Positions 51,301-59,532 of a stretch of DNA of 64,000 nucleotides are shown here, piece by piece. Within the stretch, counting starts at the first letter, position 1. Each line of letters begins with the position of its first letter. Below the pieces are notes generated by a model. It had not been told where the DNA came from. It saw nothing but the letters and a program-made list of their open reading frames with translations, and did not search any database. Source of the DNA: Plazaster borealis (taxonomy: Eukaryota > Echinodermata > Asteroidea > Forcipulatida > Labidiasteridae). The stretch lies in assembly GCA_021014325.1 (NCBI GenBank), contig CM037466.1, positions 15,650,765 through 15,714,764 of the forward strand, in the 5' to 3' direction. Position numbers and translations under genes: made by a program.

Positions 51301-54021
51301 ATCTACAATGCGTACTCAAGAGTAAAAACACGCCTGAAATTGATCTGATTTGAAATGAAACCAAACTTCCAAGGAAAGTGGCTAGATTTGTTTTTTCTCT
51401 CTTACCGTCATTACTCCAAGCTGCAACTCTGCAAGGGGCTTTGTGTGATGTCACGTAGCACGTCTCGTAATGTGCAGCTTCTGGGGCTAAAGTTTGCACT
51501 AAAAAAGCAAAACAAATAACACATGATTATAATACTTACTAGTAAGTATTAAAGCTTCCAAAAATCTCAATAGAGGAAATGATTTAAATAAATAAAAAGA
51601 CACATGACAAAGTTTCACATTACAGTCCAAGTCAAGGGTTTTTCAAAACTGTTGGGCACGGGACCAACATTTTGGAAATGGCCGAAGCACACTGCATTGA
51701 AACAAGGTCCTCAGAATGATTTTCACTTGGTGTTATTCTTGGTTTTGAAATGAAACCAAATTTCCAAAGGAAGCAGCCAGACTCTTTTTTGTCTCTCTCT
51801 CTTATCATTGTCACTCCAAGCTGCAATCTAAATAATTTCATCTAAATATCTAAATGTTTATGGGTTTTGAGGCATTGCATGGTGAGGTATCAATGTGTAT
51901 TCAGTCTGTGGTAACACCATGTGTATGTATATTCTGAAGAGAACTGTCCTGCTTATTAACTACTACCTGGGCGGGAGGTAAGAAATCAGTCGGGTGACTA
52001 CTTTTGCTTAGTGAATCAAGGGCATTTCTCAGTTTTAACTTCACTGCCGCGGAGTGATTTCTTAATTGGTCTCTTAATCTAAATATTTAACGAATTTGAT
52101 CTGAAGTAAAAAGAGTGACTTACCATCTGTGTCAAACTCCAAATCAATTCCTGTCCCTGGTGCTACAGAGTCTACTGTCATGTGGGTATCTCCTGCAAGA
52201 AGTGATCAAATATAACTGTGGTAACAAGGATTGCAAACATTTAAGAAACTCAATGACAAAAGGCCTTTGTTATTTCTAAAAAATTAATACATCGTTTTAG
52301 GTAGACCATCTCCACATCTGATTCTGAAGATCAGAATTTCATTTATATTTTTGTGAGCTCATAAAGCTGGAACTATGCCTGGGGTCGAATTCACAAAGAG
52401 CTGCATGTGAGATTGATCTTAAGATGTGTATTAATCTTAGTTGCTAAGCAAAGTGTGATGTCAGAATACAAATTAATATTGACAACTCATCTTAAGATGA
52501 ATCTTTGTGCTTTGTGAAATTGAGCCCTGGAGTAGATTTTTATGTAGAGTGGATGATTTGGGAGCTCACAAACTCATTCCAGTCAAGAGAGAGGTGGATT
52601 TGGGAGGATTTGGGTTTAGATGGCTTTACTAGGTTGAGAGACTTACTGTCTGGTTCAGCTCGCAGTCCTAGCTGAACAACATGTTGAAGTCTGTTTGATG
52701 GTGGACAGTCTGGTACGGCTGATACTGCTCGGCTTAGCTGGCTGGCAATGTCATGGTAACCATCATGAAGCATTTGGCTAAAGTAACAACAATCAAAAGT
52801 ATACCATTATACCAGCTTCAGTGTAGATTTTGTCAACAGGACAATAAAGGACATAATAATTATGACACAACAGCATTTGACAAATTTATTTGTGCACCTG
52901 TCAAATTATTGGTAACACAGGCAACGGAGGCAAATGTCTTGATGCCCTTGGCAGGCCTGCAAGCAATATTTGGAAGGGGGTCATTTGGGCAATATTTGGA
53001 AGGGGGTCATTTTGGCATTTTTTGGAAGGGTGTCATTTGGGCAATATTTGGAAGGGGATATGTGGAAAATTATAGCAAATTGCCGAATCACGAGGGAAAC
53101 ACGTACGTTTGCCTGGGGCGCTAAACTTCCATGGAGGATCAAGGAAAACCTCCCTCCTCTTCTTCTTCTTCCTTTTGATTGCAGCCTTCAAATCATGATT
53201 GAAGATAAACGCACTGCCAGACACACCGGGACAAACCCCTTCATTCTCTTAGCGATAAGTGTGTACTGGTGTCTTTTAGTTTAACGTGCATTGAAAGTTT
53301 TTATAACAACACACAGGACCTACGGCTTTACGTCCTTCCAAAGGACAAAGCAATAATGGTCAAGTGTCTTGCTTAAGGACACAAGCGTTAAGACCGGGAC
53401 TCGAACCCACACTCTGCTGATCATAATTTACAATTACATAAACACAACTTAACAAGAGCTTGAATTCGGTGCTCTTAACCGCTCGGCCATAACACGTCAC
53501 TCCATGGTGGTGGTACAACCATCAATACAAAGTCAAAATTTAAAAAAGAGGAGTACAGTTCACACCCCAGTTATGGGTCGAGGTCCACAGAGCTGAGAGT
53601 GAGATAGGCAGGGAAGAAACCAAACCACCACCTATAAATGCCCGAAATGCCCACCAAGTTTCGGGCTACAATTTTATGATATGCTGGGAAAGTCAGTGGA
53701 ATGTTCCAACTAAAGGAGGGAAAGGAGACTTAGCAATTAAATAAACATTAGAAGTTGCGAGGGAACAAACATTTCAGTGGTTTAAAGCAAGATTTGAGGG
53801 GTGTACAACAACTTCCATTTCCAAGTTCAAGAAGATATGTAATGTAAACAGCGCCCTCTACAGTCGACACCGTGCTTTAGAAAGAGCAGACGTTATTTCT
53901 GGCTCTCTCGCATCGCGCTAGCTCTACAAAAAGCTGCTTCTACCGCCATGTTTTAAACCTACCTGATCATTAATCTGTACATCAGATCTCTCTCCCGAAC
54001 TGTAAGTGTCCCTTCTGACAT
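45258..54021 (-). CDS. CSTF1: Cleavage stimulation factor subunit 1 (CstF-50)
   Basis: Exons in transcription order: 54021-53963, 52777-52647, 52192-52124, 51498-51406, 50969-50929, 50538-50425, 49754-49556, 49082-49003, 48174-48019, 47608-47467, 46033-45953, 45370-45258. They join in phase to 1278 bases, 425 residues; vertebrate CSTF1 is about 430. The N-terminus ([19 protein letters not shown]) is the family's dimerisation domain; the rest is WD40 repeats, with [38 protein letters not shown] and [12 protein letters not shown] strands and the ending [15 protein letters not shown]. CstF-50 belongs to the nuclear CstF complex, which binds downstream GU-rich RNA in pre-mRNA 3'-end cleavage. The start is the first Met and matches the family N-terminus. 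Three exon borders are duplicated nearby. Confidence 0.95.
45953..46033 (-). CDS. CSTF1: CSTF1 exon 11
   Basis: [20 protein letters not shown] and RNKLLSL, phase 1/1. Acceptor ctgtacag, donor ttag|gtttgt (weak). Confidence 0.92.
   Translation of the reverse strand, partial: CCSQMRRQLVFAAGIHVTLREINFCL
46192..46385. mobile_element. MITE family G in CSTF1 intron 10
   Basis: Inverted ends caggcgcggatccagg and cctggatccgcccctg with C/G homopolymers and a poly-A run inside; tactt flanks both ends. Confidence 0.72.
46884..47050 (+). repeat. Interspersed repeat also at 61930
   Basis: Shares gtgctccacaaggaatgttg and gatgttaagtacagggacaa with 61930-62065. Not identified. Confidence 0.45.
47055..47165 (+). 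mobile_element. SINE 3' part, family S4
   Basis: gaattcaggaaagtaccgag, then tatacagttcttataatc and ggggtaaaaata, matching the S4 body. Lies in CSTF1 intron 10, antisense to the gene. Confidence 0.55.
47467..47608 (-). CDS. CSTF1: CSTF1 exon 10
   Basis: 47 codons plus one base, [20 protein letters not shown] and on to AVFNHTEDY. Acceptor tttgtag, donor tatg|gtaagt. Acceptor plus first 31 bases form a five-unit tandem array with upstream copies. Confidence 0.93.
47581..47898. repeat. 62-bp tandem array over CSTF1 exon 10 acceptor
   Basis: The motif agtctttcccactggacact recurs with an exact 62-base step (units at 47581, 47643, 47705, 47767, 47829, stub at 47891). Each unit is 31 exonic plus 31 intronic bases, with the AG acceptor kept in all five. 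Confidence 0.93.
48019..48174 (-). CDS. CSTF1: CSTF1 exon 9
   Basis: 52 codons, [20 protein letters not shown], then [20 protein letters not shown]; phase 0/0. Acceptor tgtccag, donor aag|gtagga. Confidence 0.95.
48715..48991. mobile_element. MITE family D, truncated, beside CSTF1 exon 8
   Basis: Shares aagctgctgtacttcttacc and the intact terminal inverted repeat (aaacgtatacagacccttta) with the 44818 copy; the other end is lost. The intact end stops 11 bases from the CSTF1 exon 8 donor. Confidence 0.72.
49003..49082 (-). CDS. CSTF1: CSTF1 exon 8
   Basis: [20 protein letters not shown] then HTGPITA, phase 1 in, 0 out. Acceptor atcaaccag, donor gcg|gtgagt, with a MITE end 11 bases into the intron. 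Confidence 0.93.
49420..49520 (+). mobile_element. LINE 3' tail
   Basis: aagcgcatagagacttc, then ttgcgctatacaagaatgg and (att)n. Lies in CSTF1 intron 7. Confidence 0.5.
49556..49754 (-). CDS. CSTF1: CSTF1 exon 7
   Basis: [20 protein letters not shown] and [17 protein letters not shown]; a WD40 repeat and part of the next. Acceptor aacccag, donor acat|gtaagt. Confidence 0.95.
50035..50300 (-). mobile_element. LINE-like 3' region, reversed
   Basis: Reverse complement ends ggtgctatataaatccag followed by (att)n; upstream DNA (ccgcctatggaatggtcttt on that strand) resembles a decayed repeat body. Lies in CSTF1 intron 6. Confidence 0.4.
50425..50538 (-). CDS. CSTF1: CSTF1 exon 6
   Basis: 38 codons, [12 protein letters not shown]...[14 protein letters not shown], phase 0/0. 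The middle is somewhat shorter than the vertebrate counterpart. Acceptor atctcatag, donor gag|gtaagt. Confidence 0.92.
50929..50969 (-). CDS. CSTF1: CSTF1 exon 5
   Basis: 41 bases, [14 protein letters not shown], phase 1 in and 0 out. Acceptor attttcag, donor aag|gtatac. Confidence 0.92.
51045..51190 (+). repeat. Interspersed repeat, third copy
   Basis: agcattctcctgaagacgag, then tgctcgaaatgttgagatca and tctcagagacaacagtcc. Lies in CSTF1 intron 4. Confidence 0.4.
51406..51498 (-). CDS. CSTF1: CSTF1 exon 4
   Basis: [20 protein letters not shown] then [12 protein letters not shown], first WD40 strands. Acceptor ttttttag, donor gacg|gtaaga. A degraded copy of its 3' border lies in the preceding intron. 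Confidence 0.94.
52124..52192 (-). CDS. CSTF1: CSTF1 exon 3
   Basis: [20 protein letters not shown], linker to the WD40 domain; [11 protein letters not shown] is strongly conserved in the family. Acceptor cttgcag, donor gatg|gtaagt. Confidence 0.93.
52380..52530. mobile_element. MITE family C in CSTF1 intron 2
   Basis: Ends tggggtcgaattcacaaaga and ctttgtgaaattgagccctg, inner aagcaaagtgtgatgtcaga. Confidence 0.65.
52647..52777 (-). CDS. CSTF1: CSTF1 exon 2
   Basis: Completes Ser, then [20 protein letters not shown] and [14 protein letters not shown]. End of the homodimerisation domain. Donor gaca|gtaagt. Confidence 0.92.
52962..53059. repeat. Short tandem repeat, about 27-bp unit
   Basis: Four copies of gcaatatttggaagggg/gtcatttgg variants in CSTF1 intron 1. 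Confidence 0.8.
53316..53502 (-). mobile_element. tRNA-Leu/Ser-like SINE, family S3, reversed
   Basis: Reverse complement: tatggccgagcggttaagag, B box gggttcgagtccc, then cttgtgtccttaagcaagac. About 40 AT-rich bases separate the anticodon region from the B box. Lies in CSTF1 intron 1. Confidence 0.7.
53963..54021 (-). CDS. CSTF1: CSTF1 exon 1
   Basis: ATG at 54021; [19 protein letters not shown] plus two bases, donor atcag|gtaggt. It lies 1.1 kb from the divergent AURKAIP1 start. Confidence 0.9.
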
Positions 54022-55118
54022 TGTGAGCACTTTTCCCTGTGTTTTTTTGCAGAAATTATGGCAAATCCAACATAAATCAATAGTGTTTTTGTCACGCACG
54101 CTTCTCTATGCCGAAATTACATTAGTCTGGTGCATAAGATCTTTTTGCCGTACTGATATCTATGAGTTACAGTACACGTCCAAATAGCAGACCATTTAAC
54201 AACCTCAATAACAGAGGTTAACTTATCCTCGCATTATTGTACAAAACAAACACGTGTGGGGACGAGCAGTGAGTCTTGTTGAGATTTGTGAACGAGGTTA
54301 CTAATTCGTCCCAATGTTGTGTGCATGCATGAGTTAGTGCATGGAGGTAGGTGGTATGGTTAGTGACCTGTAGTTTCTGGATGTTTTTTTTTAAAACAAA
54401 TTCAATCCACACTAGTGTAGTTGCCAAGAAACCATGGGTGTTTTTACTATTATATGCGACAGCCTCTTCTAAACTGGATTATATCGTTGTTACTGACTCA
54501 ACTGAGCTGAACATTTGTAATGTTAGTCTCTGGTAAAAGAAATAATCCTGATCACTCACTGCCACCATGGAGGTAGGAACTCCTACCTCCATGCTGCCAC
54601 TTTTACTTTTTTAAATGTTGGCTATGCGTCAAAGAGGGCGCTACAATTTGCCGGCAAAATTGTGTTTCGGATGATTTTACCGTCACTGGTAAAATTTCCA
54701 CTGCCTTAATCAATCAAAAGTGGCTTCTGCAGTTTGGATACATTGTAATGAAGCTGTACTCTGTCCTAGCTGTAGAACTGTGAATGAGGTTCATTCTTCA
54801 CGATGTCGATAACAGAACAAACCTCGTAGTTCTAGATAGTACTAGTAGATGTCTGTAACACTTGATGAAAACTTGGTGTATTATTGGATCGTATAATAGT
54901 ATGCTGTGATGGGCAGAGCTTAATCATGTTAATGGGACGTCTGCTGGTACGGTCGCAATGAAACAATATAAATTTTCATTTTTACTTGATTTATACATCT
55001 TCTAGGAGAATGAGAAATCTTCAGTTTATCCTTACTCTTGACTTGAGATGTTTACAATTTTTAGTTTTAAATAAACCATGAATTTTGTTTCCTTCCTTGT
55101 CAGACTTGAAACACAAGA
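54022..55118. promoter_or_regulatory. Divergent promoter interval CSTF1/AURKAIP1
   Basis: The two translation starts face away from each other across 1097 bases. A 13-base perfect inverted repeat (54566-54578/54581-54593) lies near the middle. An acceptor-like ccttccttgtcag ends at 55103, just before the AURKAIP1 ATG, suggesting a noncoding first exon farther upstream. No TATA box assigned; transcription starts are unknown. Confidence 0.5.
54566..54593. repeat. Perfect 13-bp palindrome
   Basis: catggaggtagga, two bases, then its exact reverse complement. Either a protein-binding palindrome or a small hairpin. Confidence 0.85.
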
Positions 55119-55203
55119 ATGGCATCATCAGTTGTTAGCCAGTTACTGTCATCATCTTCTGGTCAGAGTTTACTTCGATCCTGTCGATGGCCTTTCAAAC
55201 ACG
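55119..55203 (+). CDS. AURKAIP1: AURKAIP1 coding exon 1
   Basis: 28 codons plus one base: the presequence-like start to WPFKH. Donor acg|gtaata. ATG context acaagaatgg, downstream of a probable 5'-UTR acceptor. Confidence 0.78.
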
Positions 55204-56512
55204 GTAATACTAAATTTACAAATTGTGCTGTTGTACAGTGATGTGGTACATTAGCACGCCACACTAATGTCGGTGTCACTTTAACTCAAAATACCCAGCT
55301 GTCAGACAAACATTCTACCGATTACGCAATCACCACATCATCGACGCACCAAACTGCACAAGTAGTTGAATTAACCTAAAACTTGGACATGTGTGCCTGC
55401 ATAAGTTAGTGTAATTTGAGATCCGGGTACTTAGCTTCTATTTTTAGCATCAATGCAGAGTGCTAATCTTGTGCATGGATTAATTGAAGGTGATAAGAAA
55501 AGATACCATCTTGATGAAAGCAATAACAATGTCACATTTGAATATTAAAGTTGGAGTTGGCAAAGCATCCATCAAAAAATATCACACCAAGTTGTTTGGT
55601 GTAGTTTTGGGTGTGGAGCTATCAACAACAACAAAAATGCTGAAAGTAGCTAAAGAAGGCAACCTGTAGATTTGTGTGAACTAATTGTGCTTTATTTAAC
55701 TTTTTACAGGGCTCCATGCAAGAGGTGTCTCTTCAAAGATAAATGATACAGCATCTGTAATTGGATCAAATAAGCACCAGCATGTATCAAGAGCCAATCA
55801 GCTCCTTGCTTTTACAGCAAACAATACATCTTCAAAAGCCGAAGCAGAGAGCAGTACAGAGAGCTTTTTAAATAAAATCCCAACTTTATCAAACTCGGAG
55901 TTTTCCTTAGAGCAAGCGTTGTCTAGGTTGAGTTTGTCCCCATTGGAGTCAACACTTAACCTTGATATGATCCTACCTCATGCTGAAACTCTGATCAGAG
56001 ATAAAGTCATCTTAGACCCATTACCATTTGCCTCCCTTCAGCAAGACTGCCCAGGGGTGGCATCATACCCACTCACACCCAGAATTAACCCACTCGACAA
56101 CCCACTCCCAACTAGGATCCGGGCTCCTGTCCAGGAAGGAGACACAACAAAGAAACATGCCTCCAACATCATCCAGAAGCGTCGACGGAAGATGAACCGT
56201 CATCAGTACCTCAAGTGGAAGAAGCGAAACAAGTTCAAGCTGCGGATTCACAAGCAGAAAAGCCGCAAGAAGAAGCGACTTCGCTGGGAGCAGCACCTCT
56301 CTAAGTTTCGCTTCAAGGAGTTACAACCTAACGAGGGGGAGGAGTATCTGGCAAAGAAGCGAGCTAAACAGGCCATCTACCTTAGATATCTTGGGATCAT
56401 GACCAACGAAGATGCTATGAAAAGTGAAAAAAATAACATAGCTCGTCGTCAGGAGAAGCCTATTGGAAAAATTGTACCAGAGCGTATCTTACCTCCGGGT
56501 GCTGTCATGTGA
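55119..56512 (+). CDS. AURKAIP1: Aurora kinase A-interacting protein 1 / mitoribosomal mS38
   Basis: Exons 55119-55203 and 55710-56512 join in phase 1 to 295 residues. The N-terminus (MASSVVSQLLSSSSGQSLLR) is Ser/Arg-rich without acid residues, like a mitochondrial presequence. The diagnostic part is the basic C-terminal block, KRRRKMNRHQYLKWKKRNK and the run of Arg/Lys after it, the COX24/DUF1713 domain of mS38, a protein of the mitochondrial small ribosomal subunit. The human protein is about 199 residues, so this one is longer, in the middle and in a tail of roughly 60 residues after the domain. Exon 2 opens at tttttacag. A polyadenylation hexamer AATAAA lies at 56614-56619. It diverges from CSTF1 and converges with the methyltransferase. 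Confidence 0.88.
55710..56512 (+). CDS. AURKAIP1: AURKAIP1 coding exon 2
   Basis: Completes Gly, then LHARGVSSKINDTASVIGSN, a low-conservation middle, the basic mS38 domain at about residues 175-225 of the protein, and tga at 56510. Confidence 0.9.
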
Positions 56513-56680
56513 CCTTTACCAGATATAAAAATCAAGAGTCACTTTCCCTGCCCATGCAACCAAAATATTTTGGCAAGATATCAGGCTTGGAATGTATGAA
56601 AATCTGAATTTAAAATAAATGTTAATTGTAGACTTCAACCTCACCAAAGTTCCAAAATTTGATGTTAAAAATACACAGGA

Positions 56681-57019
56681 CAGGTTTGGAATTTCATCTT
56701 TGAAGGGGCAGGGCCGTTTTCATTTTGCAAAGAGCACTTCCATTGAAGAAGCCTAAAGTATACATTGGAGTTTCAATAAGGCCAAGACCAACAGGGCCCA
56801 ATTTCATAGAGCTGCTTAAAAAGAAAATATTGCTTAACAACTTTTTGCTTAGCAGAAATTAGCAGGATATCAAATTTTACATGTGACATGATAATTTGGC
56901 TGGTAACCTTATTCTTGTAAGCATAGTTTTGTTGTGCTTATCTTCTTTTTGTGCTAAAGCAGCTCTATGAAATTTGCCCAGGGCAACAGAGGCCATGGCT
57001 CTTGTGTAATTCCAGGACA
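56681..57019. mobile_element. MITE family A, interrupted
   Basis: caggtttggaatttcatc at the left, gtgtaattccagg at the right, with ccgttttcattttgcaaaga inside. Compared with the copy at 6594 it carries an extra element at 56794-56980. Confidence 0.62.
56794..56980. mobile_element. MITE family B nested in family A
   Basis: Inverted ends gggcccaatttcatagagct and agctctatgaaatttgccc, with inner cttagcag and ggctggtaaccttattc. Relatives lie at 5640-5775, 21160-21300 and 27851-27980. Confidence 0.65.
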
Positions 57020-57818
57020 GGAATATCAGAAATTCAAGACGAAGCTTCATTTCATTTCAGTTTTATTTATTTCATTCAATAATAAAAGAGATTACTACAA
57101 TTATTGTTTTGTTAATTTTCTGATCCTTGATCTCAGTTGTTAAAATCTTTTAAAATGATGTCACATCATATGCAACAAATGGATAAAACTTAATTTCTAA
57201 ACACACTCCTGTCATTAAAAGAAAAAAAGGAAACTTATCTTTTAGCATCGTTACAACTGAGTAGTACTTTAATAAAAATGAGAAATTTCATTGAAAAAAT
57301 GTTTGCAATAATGAATTTCTTTTAATCGTTGTATGACTCAATACCTAGACTTGACTTGAGTGACATTTTAGACGACTCAGACTTGAATAAGGATGGTCAA
57401 TGACTCGGACTCGATCTGATCATCACCCATCTAGACTCGGTCTTGACTGAAAAATGTTAATTATTTAAACATTTATTGCTTGCAAAAGTTTCTACTTTTG
57501 AAAACATTGTGAGGTTCAGGATGTCATTTCCCGTCCAGCCTCCTGCTAGTCTTCATATTCTACCTCCATGATTACAAGTAGCTCTAATTACAGGACTCAA
57601 TAAAATACAAAAACATTGATTATTTTTGAAAGGGTTTTTAAATTAATAGCAACAGCTGATGAGAAGTAAAGCCCACATTTTTTTCTCCTTTTAACTGAAA
57701 ACCTTAGTGTATAATCTTTAAGCTTCTCCCTTTTTTTGTTCAAAATATTTCTAAACTTAATACTAAGTAATAGGCCTAAACCACAAGGGAAACTGACTGG
57801 GTAAATTTTAAATAACTT

Positions 57819-57882
57819 TGGGTCGAATAAAGAAAAATTGACTAAAGCGGGACATGAACCTGCGACCCCCGGATCGACTCAA
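57819..57882 (-). mobile_element. S1 SINE 3' fragment, reversed
   Basis: Reverse complement gives B box ggttcatgtcccgc, then tagtcaatttttctttattc, as in the copy at 8829. Confidence 0.6.
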
Positions 57883-58208
57883 TGGGGGGATTTTCTTTGT
57901 TTAATCCACAACTAAACTTAATATTGTGACTCCACCTTTGTGAATTCAGACTCAACCCAAAGGACTCGAGCTCAGACTCGGACTCAAAAACTGAGGAGTG
58001 GAATACTAGACTGCCCTTATATGGTCAGACATATAATACCAGATGTGAACTAGAACAGCAGAAGCTGCCAAGGCGAGCTGCCGAGCGCCCGATAGAGAAA
58101 CAATGAATAATAGAAAAACAATCGTTTGATCAACTGATGTTCAAAGAGGTGGGGACAATTAACAAGTATGTAGTTGACCATTGCCTGCTTGGTTTGACAT
58201 GTGGGAAA

Positions 58209-58625
58209 GATGCGGATGGCCGGCAGAGCTGTTTAATTTCCAGAGGGTAATAATGTACCCTGAAAACTTTAACATTTTTAAACAATTTCCATTTGCACAC
58301 AGTGGATCCAACCACATTTTGGCTGTAAGACAAATGAACTGCAATTGAGAGTAAAAACAATTATTTTACACAACAAACTATCTAACACCATGAGGCAAAA
58401 ACTTTAACAAAAAGTCTTGATGCAGATGACCAGACAGAAGCTGTTTAATTTCCAGAGGGTAATAATGAACCCTGAAAACTTTAACATATTTAAACAATAG
58501 AAAAACTTGACCACAATTTCCATTTTCACCAAGTGAATCTATTCACACAAAAACAATTACATATCACAATAAATTATCTAAGGCAAAAACTTTAACAAAA
58601 AGTCTCAATGCGGAGGGCCGGACAG
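58209..58625. repeat. Tandem repeat, about 210-bp unit
   Basis: gctgtttaatttccagaggg and the following aataatg(t/a)accctgaaaa occur at about 58229 and 58440; aaaaactttaacaaaaagtc occurs at about 58398 and 58581. Confidence 0.75.
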
Positions 58626-58674
58626 CCCGACGGACGGACAGACAGACGGACGGACAGACGGACGGACGGACAAA
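58612..58674. repeat. GACG/GACA microsatellite
   Basis: Perfect to near-perfect 4-base repeats of gacg and gaca. Confidence 0.9.
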
Positions 58675-58945
58675 ATCGGTATTACATAGGCTCGCATTCT
58701 GCTAAAGCAGCTCGCCAAAAATGGAACAAAATGTTTAACATTTCTCTTCCATTAATGAGTTTTCAAAAATTACATATTCTTTCATCAGGAAAACATATTA
58801 ATCAGAAAACTGCCTTGTCAAAGTATTCTTTCCTTTGGCTAAAGGATTCACTAGGATTCTGTTGAACAATTCATCGTTATTTTTAGTGATAATATCACAG
58901 GTTGAATTGACAGGGAACTGGCAGTTTTTATTCACCGCATTTCTT

Positions 58946-59532
58946 TTAAAGAGTAAGTTTTTTGTTGCATAAGAAATGCCAGCTACCTGCCATCCCATCA
59001 CCAACAGAAGTTACCCCAAACCCTATCTCCTTCAGAAGCTCTGTCATTTTTCTCCTCCCAAAACCCGCCCCTAGCCCCGCCCCACCCTCTGTGTACAGAG
59101 AGGTTGGTACACAATTCATCATGCTTACTGCAAAGAACATGCTGGTACCATACGCCATGGCTCTGTTCGTATGACAGATGTTATCCTGTAGATCAGACTC
59201 TAACTTTGGGTCGAAGACTGATAGAATACCTCCGGGGGTCAAGACGCGAAGAATCTCTCTCAGCACTTTAGGTGGATTGGCTAGATCATGGATAATCATG
59301 TGGGCAAATGCATACCCAAACTGACCTGTCCAGTCAGCTGGCAATGTAGCTACGTCCGTGCAAACGAAGATAGCATTGGTCAAGCCATCGGATTTGGCTT
59401 GCTCTCTGGCTCTTATAAGGGGCTTCTCTGATTGATCAAGACCATAGATTTGACTCTTTGGGAAACGTTTAGCCAATGTTAGTGTGGAACTCCCTGGACC
59501 ACATCCAACATCAACCACTTTGATGCCAGACT
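58946..59532 (-). CDS. Methyltransferase terminal exon
   Basis: 195 codons and taa: the entire catalytic domain from ESGIKVVDVGCGPG to HFLCNKKLTL. Acceptor ctgatctag. Confidence 0.92.

Larger units (their letters stand above)
52778..53962. other. CSTF1 intron 1
   Basis: Holds a 27-bp short tandem repeat, an S3 SINE in reverse, and otherwise nothing recognised. Confidence 0.55.
56513..58945. other. Convergent intergenic region AURKAIP1 / methyltransferase
   Basis: Nested MITEs A and B, gactcggactc-type short repeats (57340-57440, 57950-58000), S1 SINE fragment, a 210-bp tandem repeat and a GACG microsatellite. A - strand AATAAA at 58932-58927 is 14 bases beyond the methyltransferase stop. 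Confidence 0.55.

Noticed and set aside
52753..53284. Gly/Trp/Phe-rich proteins on the + strand
   Set aside because: Generated by the 27-bp tandem repeat inside CSTF1 intron 1, antisense to the gene.
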